From Bacteroidales bacterium (GTDB taxonomy: Bacteria; Bacteroidota; Bacteroidia; Bacteroidales; P3): a DNA stretch of 32,975 nt. How positions within the stretch are numbered: the first letter of the stretch is position 1; the number at the start of each line of letters is the position of its first letter. Under the pieces are notes generated by a model. That model saw only the letters and a program-made list of their open reading frames with translations. It did not search any database and was not told where the DNA came from. Below, piece by piece: positions 15,963 through 24,841 of the stretch. Where the stretch lies: the NCBI GenBank assembly GCA_024400505.1, contig JAKSMP010000024.1, positions 1-32,975 on the forward strand. The letters run 5' to 3'. The translations under genes were made by a program, and so were the position numbers.

Positions 15963-17444
15963 ATGAGGTTTTGGAATAGATTCTGGGGATTGCTGATGAC
16001 ATGCTGTGTTTTTGCCGCTGGGGCGCAGACTGTCTCTCCCCGCGACTTTGGTTGGGACTCGGCGGAATCGGACAGTGCCCGGTTCTGGGTGCTCTACAAC
16101 ACCCATGTGGCTGCCGTTAACAGCCGCAGCATGGTCAGTTACCAAGGGATGGACACCCTTGACATTGAAATCCCATCGAATGCACTGAGCATACCGCTGG
16201 CCGACAGCAACAACTTTGCCAATGCGGTGTTACGTGTCAAGAACACCCACAAGAACGTGTTTCTTTTCAGCCGCATACGGGAATCACAGCCCATTGCCGT
16301 GAGCGACAACGCATTGCTTTGCCAATGTATTGAAAACAACAACTTCTCCCCTATTCCAGAATTGAGCGAAGGCATTTATCTACTGCACATCACCGACAGC
16401 AATGCCTGGGTGGGCGAGCGCGAAGGGCATGCCTACGGCCATTACCGCGAGGATTTGAAGATGGTATGGCACGACGGCTATGCCGAAGACCCAATCATCG
16501 CTCCATACCAACCGCACAACTCGCAGCCTCGCTGCAAGATTGTCAGATACACAAAAGACGAGATTGGATTCTTTTTTGGCAACCTCACCCTTTTGCGCGA
16601 CAGCTTGGCCACCCACCGCACTTATCTGCTCGATATCCAATACCTTGTGTTGCCAATGATACGCAACGTCAACGTAGTAACCCCCACCAGCACGTTGGTG
16701 GACGACTGTATCATGCGCATCTACCATTGCTACATGCCCTGCCTCGACAGCATCCGCATACAGGGATCATACTCTCGCAACAACCGCTCGGGATATGGAC
16801 TATTGATGAACAACTGCGTTCGCAGCCGGTTCGAACACCTTTATGCCCGCACCCCCTGGGGCGTTTTTGGCACCAACAACATGAACCAAGTGGACTTTTA
16901 CAATTGCGACTTCGACCGTTTCGACATCCACTGCTATGGTCGCAATATCTCATTCCACAACTGCCGCCAGCAAGACAGCTACAACCAGTTCTCCTCCACT
17001 TTCGGCATCATCAGCTATGACAACTGCCATTTCAACAACTTCACACCCGTGCTGATAGAAAGTTCTTACAATGCCTACAACCATTTTGAACTGTGGTTGG
17101 AGGACTGCACCTGGAACCTCACTCCCGAGCACAACTACCTGATGGATGCGGGCACACTCGTCCGTTCACAACCCATACGCCAAGAGTTGGAGCCCTACTG
17201 CCTGCCCTCGGTGAGGATTGAGAACTGCACCATCACTGCCGACAGGAAAGTGCGCCAGATGCACCTCTTCCATTTCCACGGCGCACCTAGCAACAGCCCC
17301 ATCCAAGCCACCCAATATATAGACCTTGACAATATTTCTAGCCCCAAAAAGCTCAAAATACAGCTCACCCAAAGCAAATACAAAGACATTCGTTTTCAAG
17401 ACGATATACAACTCCAATTGACAAACACACCTCCAAAACCCTGA
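15963..17444 (+). CDS. Secreted protein with probable right-handed beta-helix, function unknown
   Basis: A 493-residue exported protein. ATG 15963 begins the signal peptide MRFWNRFWGLLMTCCVFAAG with likely cleavage after AAGA-Q at about 21. The region from about 200 to 390 has repeated short strands ending in NC turns (MNNCVRS, FYNCDFDRF, FHNCRQQ, YDNCHFNNF, LEDCTW, IENCTI), the pattern of pectate-lyase-like parallel beta-helix proteins. No catalytic motif of a polysaccharide lyase or glycosidase could be recognised, and no T9SS sorting domain or lipobox is seen, so it is likely periplasmic. It could bind or cleave a polysaccharide (inference). A truncated copy of its 5' end lies at 14473. 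Confidence 0.78.
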   Translation: MRFWNRFWGLLMTCCVFAAGAQTVSPRDFGWDSAESDSARFWVLYNTHVAAVNSRSMVSYQGMDTLDIEIPSNALSIPLADSNNFANAVLRVKNTHKNVFLFSRIRESQPIAVSDNALLCQCIENNNFSPIPELSEGIYLLHITDSNAWVGEREGHAYGHYREDLKMVWHDGYAEDPIIAPYQPHNSQPRCKIVRYTKDEIGFFFGNLTLLRDSLATHRTYLLDIQYLVLPMIRNVNVVTPTSTLVDDCIMRIYHCYMPCLDSIRIQGSYSRNNRSGYGLLMNNCVRSRFEHLYARTPWGVFGTNNMNQVDFYNCDFDRFDIHCYGRNISFHNCRQQDSYNQFSSTFGIISYDNCHFNNFTPVLIESSYNAYNHFELWLEDCTWNLTPEHNYLMDAGTLVRSQPIRQELEPYCLPSVRIENCTITADRKVRQMHLFHFHGAPSNSPIQATQYIDLDNISSPKKLKIQLTQSKYKDIRFQDDIQLQLTNTPPKP

Positions 17445-17462
17445 AAAGTTAAAAAATAATCG

Positions 17463-17470
17463 TACCTTTG
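17463..17470 (+). promoter_or_regulatory. Bacteroidota -7 promoter element (TACCTTTG)
   Basis: TACCTTTG followed by CA fits TAnnTTTG and lies 60 bp upstream of the start of the His/Ser-rich secreted protein gene. A -33 element is not evident. Confidence 0.65.
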
Positions 17471-17530
17471 CAGAAATTTTATAGATACAAACAATACTAA
17501 TACAGAAAAGAATCAATAACAATTACAGCC

Positions 17531-19018
17531 ATGAAAAAGATAATTTTAACCCTGGCCCTGATTGTAGCCACACTCTCCGCCACAGCTGAAAACATCCTTT
17601 ATTTCACCTATCATCAAGCTGCCCGCACCGTGTCGGTGCTCAACAACCAAGACGAATTGATGATTTGGTGCGGCTACGAGGATGAGATGCCCACCTATTG
17701 CCTCATCAACGAAGTGTGGGCCGAGCAGATCAGTTCTTCTTTTTACGAAATTTGGCTCTATGGTTGGGATGCCTACACCGGCGATGAAATCTACATGCCC
17801 ATCGACTTGGAATGTATCTACCTCATGACCAACCACAAAATCTATAGCGCAGCTTCCTACCTGCGCTTCCGCACCAGCCACAGCCGTCCCACCTTCACCT
17901 GGGCCATGCCCCCCTATCATCCCTTCACCCGCTATCCCCGCCCCACCACTTACTACTATACCTACCACTATGATGTGCACTGCCATGGCTGGTATCACGC
18001 TCATCACCACGATGTGCACTACCACCCCTACTATCGCTGCCACTATCATGCAATGCCTCCCATGCCCACCAAACCCTTCCATCCCGGCAAGGAGCGCCCC
18101 GGATACACCGAGCACAACAACGGCACCTTCACCTACAACAACCTTCCCCTCGTAGGCAATATCACCACTTCACGCTCCCAGGTCAACATGCGCAACAATC
18201 CTGCCGAACAGCGTAGCGGCAGCCGCATCACCAGCACCCGCGGCAGCAACACCATCACCACTACCGACCGTGCCACAGGCTCTCGCTCCACTAGCACCGC
18301 TCCCGACCGCTCCGATGTGAGCACCGGACGTGGCACCACCACCAACAACGACCGTGCCAACAGCTCCAGCACCATCAACTCCGACCGCAATGGCAACACC
18401 TCTAGCCGAGGCAACAGCGGCAACACTAGCACCAGTCGCTCCGACAACTCATCCAACCGCAATGGCGGTGTCAGCTCCGACCGTGGCAGCAGCACACAGC
18501 AATCCAGCTCTTCTAGCCGTGTGAGCTCTTCATCCAGCAACTCCAACGGCCGCGGCAACAACGTGAGCTCCGACAACTCATCCAGCCGCAATGGCGGTGT
18601 CAGCTCCGACCGTGGCAGCAGCACCCAGCAATCCAGCTCTTCTAGCCGTGTGAGCTCTTCATCCAACAACTCCAACGGCCGCGGCAACAACGTGAGCTCC
18701 AACAACTCATCCAGCCGCAATAGCGGTGTCAGCTCCGACCGTGGCAGCAGCACTCAGCAGTCCAGCTCTTCTAGCCGTGCAAACACTTCCGCTAGCAATT
18801 CGTCCAGTCGCGGCAACAGCCAGCAGTCGGCCACCAGCAGCCAGCAGCGTTCCAACACATCCAGCCGCTCCAATGCCACCAAAAGCGAACCTAGCAGTAG
18901 CCGTGGATCTAGCGCTACCTCTTCATCCAGCTCTCGCAGCAGCAACAGCGACCAGGAATCCACCACCTCTCGCAGCAATTCAAGCTCAAGAGGTTCTTCC
19001 AATCGCAGCGGCAGATAA
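17531..19018 (+). CDS. Secreted His/Tyr-rich and Ser/Arg/Asn-rich repeat protein
   Basis: A 495-residue protein of unknown function. It starts with signal peptide MKKIILTLALIVATLSATAE. Residues about 20-120 form an ordered-looking domain rich in Trp, Tyr and acidic residues (DELMIWCGYEDEMPTY, EIWLYGWDAYTGDEIYM). Residues about 140-175 are extraordinarily rich in His and Tyr (for example HCHGWYHAHHHDVHYHPYY), suggesting metal binding. The C-terminal half (about 215-495) is low-complexity Ser/Asn/Arg/Gly with three copies of a 43-residue unit (DNSSNRNGGVSSDRGSS and so on). Only two Cys lie near the His cluster. No T9SS sorting domain is seen. The basic, disordered tail may bind nucleic acid, LPS or peptidoglycan; this is speculation. 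Confidence 0.75.
   Translation: MKKIILTLALIVATLSATAENILYFTYHQAARTVSVLNNQDELMIWCGYEDEMPTYCLINEVWAEQISSSFYEIWLYGWDAYTGDEIYMPIDLECIYLMTNHKIYSAASYLRFRTSHSRPTFTWAMPPYHPFTRYPRPTTYYYTYHYDVHCHGWYHAHHHDVHYHPYYRCHYHAMPPMPTKPFHPGKERPGYTEHNNGTFTYNNLPLVGNITTSRSQVNMRNNPAEQRSGSRITSTRGSNTITTTDRATGSRSTSTAPDRSDVSTGRGTTTNNDRANSSSTINSDRNGNTSSRGNSGNTSTSRSDNSSNRNGGVSSDRGSSTQQSSSSSRVSSSSSNSNGRGNNVSSDNSSSRNGGVSSDRGSSTQQSSSSSRVSSSSNNSNGRGNNVSSNNSSSRNSGVSSDRGSSTQQSSSSSRANTSASNSSSRGNSQQSATSSQQRSNTSSRSNATKSEPSSSRGSSATSSSSSRSSNSDQESTTSRSNSSSRGSSNRSGR
18442..18828 (+). repeat. 129-bp in-frame tandem repeat, three copies
   Basis: Units begin at 18442, 18571 and 18700 (CGACAACTCATCCA or CAACAACTCATCCA), exactly 129 bp or 43 codons apart. 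The first two copies differ at only a few positions; the third diverges after about 18778. The similarity at DNA level indicates recent expansion, so copy number may vary between strains. Confidence 0.95.
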
Positions 19019-19043
19019 TCTATTAAGAAAATAATTCATGCAA

Positions 19044-19076
19044 TGAGGGGTTGTAGCTCAAGAATACAGCCCCTCA
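19044..19076 (+). terminator. Hairpin after the Ser-rich protein gene, probable terminator
   Basis: TGAGGGGTTGTA (19044-19055) pairs with TACAGCCCCTCA (19065-19076) with one G-T wobble around a 9-nt loop. It lies 26 bp after the stop codon. The following sequence is ATTCATAAACC without a T tract, so it may instead be a leader structure for the phosphorylase gene. Confidence 0.55.
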
Positions 19077-19104
19077 ATTCATAAACCTTATCAACTAACA
19101 CATC

Positions 19105-19974
19105 ATGTCAATCAAAGCAAGCGAACTCGTTTTGGCTCCCAATGGCAGCCTTTATCATATCGGACTTACTGGCCAAACCTTGGCCGACGACATCCTCCTG
19201 GTGGGCGACCCCGACCGAGTGAACATGTTCAAAGAAATATTCGACAGCATCGAATACGAATCACAAAACCGCGAACTCCACGCTCTCACAGGCACCTACC
19301 ACGGACACCGATTCACCGCCTTGTCCACCGGCATGGGGTGCGACAACATCGACATCGTGGCCACCGAGCTTGATGCCGCTGCCAACTTCGACCTTGCCAC
19401 CCGCACACCCCTTGACCATCACCGCTCGCTCAATATGGTGCGTATTGGCACCAGCGGATCGCTCCAAGCCGACATCGATTGCGGAAGCCTAGTGGCCTCG
19501 CGATTTGCCATCGGCCTGGACGGTTTACTCAACTACTATCAACACACCAACGAAGGATTCATGCCTGAGATGGAAGCTGCCTTTGCCCAGCACATGCAGC
19601 TCGACAGCCGCCTCGCCGCACCCTATTGCGTGAGCGGCAGCCCTGCTCTGCTCAACAAAGTGGCCTCCGACATGCACCACGGCATCACCGCCACCGCACC
19701 GGGTTTCTATGGCCCCCAAGGCCGCCACATACGCCTAGCCCCCAGCATCGACCAACTCAACGAAAAATTGGCCTCCTTCAGCTGGGACGGCACCCGCGTC
19801 ACCAACCTCGAAATGGAGACCTCCGCCATCTTTGGCTTTGCCAACGCTTTGGGCCATCAAGCACTCACCGTTTGCCTAATTATTGCCAACCGCCCCACTG
19901 GCCAATTCCTTAACGACTACCACGCCCCCATGCGCCAAGCCATTGGCCGCATAGTGGAGAGCCTGAGCAAATAA
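19105..19974 (+). CDS. Nucleoside phosphorylase, uridine phosphorylase-like (NP-I family)
   Basis: A 289-residue cytoplasmic enzyme predicted to cleave nucleosides with phosphate to the base and pentose-1-phosphate. NP-I signatures are present in order: GDPDRV (34-39, phosphate site), STGMG (74-78), VRIGTSGSL (112-120), a Q-x-R motif in GPQGRH (Gln205, Arg207), and NLEMETSAIFGFA (Glu236-Met237-Glu238, ribose site). The Gln-x-Arg pair corresponds to the uracil-recognising residues of E. coli Udp, which favours uridine or a related pyrimidine nucleoside; E. coli Udp is shorter (about 253 residues). Substrate preference remains inferred. The gene lies 12 bp before the next gene and is probably co-transcribed with it. 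Confidence 0.9.
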   Translation: MSIKASELVLAPNGSLYHIGLTGQTLADDILLVGDPDRVNMFKEIFDSIEYESQNRELHALTGTYHGHRFTALSTGMGCDNIDIVATELDAAANFDLATRTPLDHHRSLNMVRIGTSGSLQADIDCGSLVASRFAIGLDGLLNYYQHTNEGFMPEMEAAFAQHMQLDSRLAAPYCVSGSPALLNKVASDMHHGITATAPGFYGPQGRHIRLAPSIDQLNEKLASFSWDGTRVTNLEMETSAIFGFANALGHQALTVCLIIANRPTGQFLNDYHAPMRQAIGRIVESLSK

Positions 19975-19986
19975 AACCTTGCAGCC

Positions 19987-20445
19987 ATGAGAAGAATACT
20001 CCTCATCCTCTTCGCCGTCATCCTTGGCGGTGTGTCCTACGGACAAAACCAGCCCGAATACATTCCCGAGCAGCTGGGCCGCGACTCGCACCATATTATC
20101 CAATCGCTGGGAGCCTTTGTGGGCAACGAGCGTTCCGAGAGCCAACAATTCGACATCACCTACATGCCCGCTGGCAACGGAGTGGATGGAGTGATGATCA
20201 TCAACACAGCCGACTATCGGTGCACATTCAAACTCGACAAAGACTACGACATCTGCTACGAGCTGCGCATCGATATCCGCTCCAAGGAATTTCTAGACGA
20301 CTTCTACACCCTTTTTGCCGTCTTCCCCACCGAGAACATGGACACCTACCGTCTCATGCGTTTCGGCAACGAGAAACTCCACGTTACCGAAAATCCGTCT
20401 ACCACCACCAAGTATCGCACCTTCAACTTCACCATCGAAGAATAG
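19987..20445 (+). CDS. Small exported protein of unknown function
   Basis: A 152-residue protein starting with the signal peptide MRRILLILFAVILGGVSYGQ. The mature part begins NQPEYIPEQLGRDSHHIIQ and has alternating beta strands (GVMIINTADYRCTFKL, YDICYELRIDI, FYTLFAVF) followed by a conserved-looking YRTFNFTIEE end. No lipobox or known motif is seen; only two Cys are present. It starts 12 bp after the phosphorylase gene, so co-transcription is likely, but no functional link is apparent. Confidence 0.72.
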   Translation: MRRILLILFAVILGGVSYGQNQPEYIPEQLGRDSHHIIQSLGAFVGNERSESQQFDITYMPAGNGVDGVMIINTADYRCTFKLDKDYDICYELRIDIRSKEFLDDFYTLFAVFPTENMDTYRLMRFGNEKLHVTENPSTTTKYRTFNFTIEE

Positions 20446-20562
20446 ACCAGCCTGCTGATAATATCCACATTCTTTATCGCAAATCTGCAACACGGGTTCC
20501 AAAACGACAAACACAACAGAATTGACTAAGTTTGTATCGTTTGCCAACGAGAAGCCATCACT

Positions 20563-20854
20563 CCGCGTTTGGAAGACGCTACACCTAGCCCCTAGTGTTA
20601 CCCACTAGCTGAGCAAGGTAGCGTCTTCCAGACGCATTTTGGATCCAGTCTTCTTGCCTATAGTGCCGCTAGCTCGGCACTATAGGTTATGGAGATAACG
20701 TCTTCCAGACGGTACCAGAACGCAACTCGGGCAAAGTCTCTCCGCGTCTGGAAGACGCCATCTCAATAACCCCGTACATGCGCCAGCATGTGCGGGGTGA
20801 GACAAAAGAATCCAATCCGCGTCTGGAAGACGCTACACCTATCCCCTAGTGTTA
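20563..20854. repeat. REP-like palindrome array built on GCGTCTTCCAGACGC
   Basis: Five copies of a (G)CGTCT-TCC/GGA-AGACG(C) unit occur in both orientations at about 20565-20579 (one base changed), 20621-20635, 20699-20711, 20744-20758 and 20819-20833. A 38-bp block at 20563-20600 recurs at 20817-20854 with two mismatches. Between them are a 12-bp-arm hairpin CCTATAGTGCCG / CGGCACTATAGG (20657-20686) and a 13-bp-arm hairpin starting ACCCCG and ending CGGGGT (20769-20798). The alternating orientation resembles BIME/REPIN clusters. Confidence 0.88.
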
Positions 20855-21049
20855 TTTATAAATCATGATAAATAACGTAAACTGGACTTAAAAAATGTAT
20901 GGCATCAACAAAACAACGTTGGCTAGCCCCATACCTATCAAAAAAAAACTTCTTTCGGAGAGTCATCAGGGTACAGGCCTGCATGGGGTAGAGAATTACA
21001 AAATCCTTTGGTTATATAGAAGTAATGGAAAAACTAGAATCACAAATGA

Positions 21050-21091
21050 GACTGCAGGGTTAGCCGTTTACCGTTGGCCAATCCTGCAGTC
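21050..21091 (-). terminator. Hairpin after the leucine-rich-repeat surface protein gene
   Basis: GACTGCAGG (21050-21058) pairs with CCTGCAGTC (21083-21091), extended inward by TT/AA and GCC/GGC around a 10-nt loop. It lies 21 bp beyond the stop of the leftward gene. There is no clear T tract, so the terminator role rests on position. Confidence 0.55.
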
Positions 21092-21112
21092 AAATGTAGC
21101 AGCAAATGTATA

Positions 21113-24100
21113 TTAGCGTTTAACCAACTTGCTGGTTGTTCCGTTGCAACGAATATAGTAGATGCCGGAGTGCAAACCTCTGAGGTCGATAGTGACTTTT
21201 CCATTAGAAAGGTAATACTGCGTCATTTCGACACCCAAGGAATTGTACAATTTCACAGCTTGGTGCTCGGGAGCATTGGATTCAATAGTGACAAACCCTT
21301 GTGTTGGGTTTGGATAAATCATGATGATAGGTTTCTCTTCAACACGTTCGATATTAACGCTAGTTCCAGACTGTGGAATATAGGCAAAAGTCTTTCCCGA
21401 TGAGGTGGTATTTTGATAGAACATATTGCGGATATCATCGGTGTACTTCTGCAAGAGCTCAACGCTGGTCAAGGCTGTACCATTCTCGGCTTTGGCCGAA
21501 ATAAAGGCCAAGTCGAATTCTTGCATCTCGCCAGAGCGGAAAGTAAATGGGCCGGAGCTTGACAATGTTCTTCTATCACCAGGAGTATTCTGGCTTGTAA
21601 TCTCCGACCAGTCGTTGGGCAATACAGAGGGAATCACACCATTGGTACCCCAATGAAGCGGATCGGTATCGCCAGGATACATGAAAGTTGTTGGCGTGGC
21701 TATGCTGTTGTCAATCACACTCGAATTGTTATCAACGCCATGGTATATTGGGCTACCATTTTTGCGCAAAGAACGTGTGTAGTTAAAATGATGATATGAC
21801 TGAACTGGCTCACCAAGAATCGGATCCAAACTATTATTATAATACATGTGATTGGTCATACCCAACCGCTCATCATCGACAATGCCATTGCCGAAGTTCA
21901 TTCCGTTGATACTGCTGTTTCCAAAAGTATCACCCGGTTCAAAGTACCATGCATTGGGATAATAACTATCAGCATCGTGCGTTATTGCCACAGTATCGTA
22001 ACCATTTCCGTTGGCATATCTTTGCAATTCGGTGAGATAGAATGTACGCATCTTTTCTATGTCGACCTTAGGATTGTCAACTCCATCGGCCTGGATTCGG
22101 GCACCACCCAGGATGGCCACACCCTGAGCTGGTGGCACGCCAGCAAAGGCACCGCGTCCGGGGCCATCTTCATCATCGCCATTGTAAGCATACGAGAGGC
22201 CTCGTTTTACATCGCATCCAATAAAGTCGTCCAATAAATATCCAAGATCGAAATCAGTAAACATTCCAAAATAGCAATCCTTATATGTTCGGTGAGACTT
22301 GTTGTAAATCTTGTAGTTGACAAACATAGTGTTGTTCAAAGCCTCCGAAGTGTCGTTGAACTCGTATGCCAACATGTGAATTTCCAGTCCCATGGGATTC
22401 GTGTTTTCAAAGATGGTGTCGTACCTTCCGGGATTAGCATGACGATTGGATAAAGAAGAAGGAACATTGTCGTTGAAAATTGCAAAGGCTGCCTGATCGC
22501 CACGTATCAAGGGATAGTCGCCTCGGAGGGGTGTGTAAATGCTGTCGCCATCAATGTCCACAAATGGACCAGGCCAGTTGGCCAGATCACTGTCCATCTC
22601 ATAGTCTAGATTGCCCACATTGCTGATATGGTAGTCGATTTGGTTTCGTCCCACCTTCCAAACATGACTCCACGAAAGGCTGTCCCATCTCAGCATGGTG
22701 CCGCCTTCTTGGTATGGGCCTGGAGTATAGTCATTCTCACAAGGAAGAGAATATCGGTCAGTAGCGGTGAAAATGCTATCGTCATCAAGTCCGGCCACCC
22801 ATAGCCCGCTAGAAAATATCGTGGCCGTAGAATCGCTAAGGAAATAATATTGTGCCTTATTGTCGATATAGCTTGTTGAACCGTACACTTTGATGGGTGC
22901 ATGGACATTATTGGTGTCAAGGACTGCATAAGCTGTGCGAATGACGTTGGCCACAATCGTGTCGCTGGTATCGGCAATAAATGTTGTGAAAGCGCCAACA
23001 CTTCCATTACTCCAATAATCAGCCATTGCTTCCGCCGTATGGGAATCAAATAATCCGGGTCCGCTATGCTTTACAGGACGAGCATACAACACCACCTTCT
23101 CGCCTGGCTCATAGTAATATGGACCCAGGTCGTATCTGCTGGGCAAACGAACATCTCCATTATTTGTGTGGGAAATAGTATATGGGGCATTGCACCATAT
23201 CGGGACGGCAATCATGCAAGTATCAGATGTGGCCGTAGTAATTACAACAGAGCTACATCTGGACATTAACCGACCAAAAGTCCCATATCCGCCAAAACCA
23301 TCTTGTCGGTAGCTGTCCAAAGCCCCGCAAGGAACAATCAGAGCCGTCTCACGATTGCCCAAGCGACTCAGTATAGATAACATATTCCAATCCGTGGATG
23401 CTGATGGATTATTAAAAAATATTGTATCCACGAAGATAGAGTCGCTAGCATTATATGAATACAACTTCTCACCAAAAGTGAGAACCTTAATATTGAAACA
23501 ACCAGCAAGACAGTTTTCTCCTAATACGGCCAATGAGTCAGGTGTGGAAAAACGAGTGAGCGAAGTGTCCCGATTAAAGGCGCCACCGCCTATTGCAACA
23601 ATGTTATCCTTCCAACTAATACTAGACAGGCTATAGCATTCTGCAAAGGCATTACCGCCGATGGTTGTGGCCACTTGGGGGGCTGTGATGTCATTATCGC
23701 CGATGGACAATGTGGTGATGGCTGAGCATTGGCTGAATGCGCCGCTGCCAATATTGGAGACTGAATTAGGTAATACCAACTCAGTTAGGCTCACACAACG
23801 GCTAAACGCATTGTTTCCGATATTAGCTACCGAATTGGGTATTACCAGTTCGGACAGAGACGAGCAATTACTAAACGCATAATCCCAAATGTCGACAACC
23901 GAATTGGGGATAGTGACACTAGTGAGATTATAACAGTTTTCGAATGCATGCGCACCAATAGTCACCACCGTGTTAGGAATGACCACCGATCTGACATTGG
24001 GATTGCAACTGATAATGGTTGTGCGAGAATCGTCACGATAGGTTAAATCGCCAATAGTTACAGCCGTTGGCATGAGAAATTCATAATACCTATGGCTCTC

Positions 24101-24739
24101 CGGGTGAGAGCGTACAACACCTGATTGGAACACAGGGGAGTTGTCAGAAATAAAGAAGTATTCTTGGCCGCTACTGGCTCCAACAGAAATATCACTCATT
24201 AGAGACCAAAAAGTACTCCACGAAATAGTATCGTACACCACACAGATATGGTTGTTAGCTTCCATTAACTGAACCTGGTACCTGCTAGTATAGACTCTAT
24301 TAGTAGTACCATAACGTATACTACGGTAATATAAAAACTCATATACAGCTGTTCGGTTTGGTGACGTTCCAAAAACCTCATAGCTGACACACTTTAAGGG
24401 CAGGTCGCCTTGGTGATTGCCATAAGCTACGACGCCCGGTGCATTTGCTGCTTGGCTCACATCCCAACCGTCGCTGCCTGAAGATCCAAACTTGACCAAA
24501 CCCCATTTGTTGGTGCAAAACTGTGTGTACTGTTCCCCCGCAAAGGTGAACGGAAATCCAATATTGAATGGGCCGAAAACAGTATCACTTGCGGAAGAGT
24601 CGGCAAGAGTGACAGCATTGTCTGTCAGATGATACCATCTGGTTGAATCAATTCCTGTGTCGAAATACTGAGCTGATAGCTGCTGGGAATAAAGCAGCAT
24701 CAGCAGAGCAACTGCATACTTTAGTAGTTTTTGTTCCAT
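21113..24739 (-). CDS. T9SS-secreted surface protein with BspA-type leucine-rich repeats
   Basis: A 1208-residue exported protein. The start at 24739 is chosen because it gives a signal peptide (MEQKLLKYAVALLMLLYSQQ, then LSAQYF); the frame is open upstream but beyond the promoter. The N-terminal beta module (IGFPFTFAGEQYTQFCTNKWG) matches the same module in the giant protein at 155. Residues about 225-385 are BspA-like LRR_5 repeats of about 23 residues (SVVIPNTVVTIGAHAFENC, SVTIPNSVVDIWDYAFSNC, ELVIPNSVANIGNNAFSRC, ELVLPNSVSNIGSGAFSQC). A long middle part has the T9SS-cargo pattern LDTNNVHAPIKVYGS, ATIFSSGLWVAGLDDDS, YPLIRGDQAAFAIFND and FVNYKIYNKS. The sorting domain (about 1135-1208) contains MIYPNPTQG, VKLYNSLG, GIYYIRCNG and ends LVKR. 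BspA-like repeats in oral species bind host proteins; binding here is an inference. Confidence 0.92.
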   Translation of the reverse strand: MEQKLLKYAVALLMLLYSQQLSAQYFDTGIDSTRWYHLTDNAVTLADSSASDTVFGPFNIGFPFTFAGEQYTQFCTNKWGLVKFGSSGSDGWDVSQAANAPGVVAYGNHQGDLPLKCVSYEVFGTSPNRTAVYEFLYYRSIRYGTTNRVYTSRYQVQLMEANNHICVVYDTISWSTFWSLMSDISVGASSGQEYFFISDNSPVFQSGVVRSHPESHRYYEFLMPTAVTIGDLTYRDDSRTTIISCNPNVRSVVIPNTVVTIGAHAFENCYNLTSVTIPNSVVDIWDYAFSNCSSLSELVIPNSVANIGNNAFSRCVSLTELVLPNSVSNIGSGAFSQCSAITTLSIGDNDITAPQVATTIGGNAFAECYSLSSISWKDNIVAIGGGAFNRDTSLTRFSTPDSLAVLGENCLAGCFNIKVLTFGEKLYSYNASDSIFVDTIFFNNPSASTDWNMLSILSRLGNRETALIVPCGALDSYRQDGFGGYGTFGRLMSRCSSVVITTATSDTCMIAVPIWCNAPYTISHTNNGDVRLPSRYDLGPYYYEPGEKVVLYARPVKHSGPGLFDSHTAEAMADYWSNGSVGAFTTFIADTSDTIVANVIRTAYAVLDTNNVHAPIKVYGSTSYIDNKAQYYFLSDSTATIFSSGLWVAGLDDDSIFTATDRYSLPCENDYTPGPYQEGGTMLRWDSLSWSHVWKVGRNQIDYHISNVGNLDYEMDSDLANWPGPFVDIDGDSIYTPLRGDYPLIRGDQAAFAIFNDNVPSSLSNRHANPGRYDTIFENTNPMGLEIHMLAYEFNDTSEALNNTMFVNYKIYNKSHRTYKDCYFGMFTDFDLGYLLDDFIGCDVKRGLSYAYNGDDEDGPGRGAFAGVPPAQGVAILGGARIQADGVDNPKVDIEKMRTFYLTELQRYANGNGYDTVAITHDADSYYPNAWYFEPGDTFGNSSINGMNFGNGIVDDERLGMTNHMYYNNSLDPILGEPVQSYHHFNYTRSLRKNGSPIYHGVDNNSSVIDNSIATPTTFMYPGDTDPLHWGTNGVIPSVLPNDWSEITSQNTPGDRRTLSSSGPFTFRSGEMQEFDLAFISAKAENGTALTSVELLQKYTDDIRNMFYQNTTSSGKTFAYIPQSGTSVNIERVEEKPIIMIYPNPTQGFVTIESNAPEHQAVKLYNSLGVEMTQYYLSNGKVTIDLRGLHSGIYYIRCNGTTSKLVKR

Positions 24740-24841
24740 AATTTCTGGATTAGTTATTGCATTTTGTTTTATTATACAGCAAGATGAGAAAAGGAAATTC
24801 CACATTGAATTCCCCAACCCTTCTTTGCAATTATTTTTTTG

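Larger units (their letters stand above)
20446..21112. other. 667-bp intergenic region between convergent genes, with palindrome array
   Basis: The first half (20563-20854) is an array of REP-like palindromes, listed separately. The second half (20855-21049) is A/T-rich with no recognisable gene; the last part (21050-21091) forms a hairpin near the end of the leftward surface-protein gene. Confidence 0.8.

Noticed and set aside
18133-18753. Antisense 206-codon Leu/Arg/Glu-rich frame opposite the Ser-rich repeat gene
   Set aside because: Its repeat pattern is the exact shadow of the sense-strand 129-bp repeats; it has no start context or promoter.
20563-20854. Possible CRISPR array
   Set aside because: Units occur in both orientations with unequal spacing and partly repeated spacers, and no cas gene is present.
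20895-21116. 73-codon rightward frame between the palindrome array and the leucine-rich-repeat gene
   Set aside because: It overlaps the hairpin at 21050-21091 and the end of the convergent gene and has no recognisable feature.
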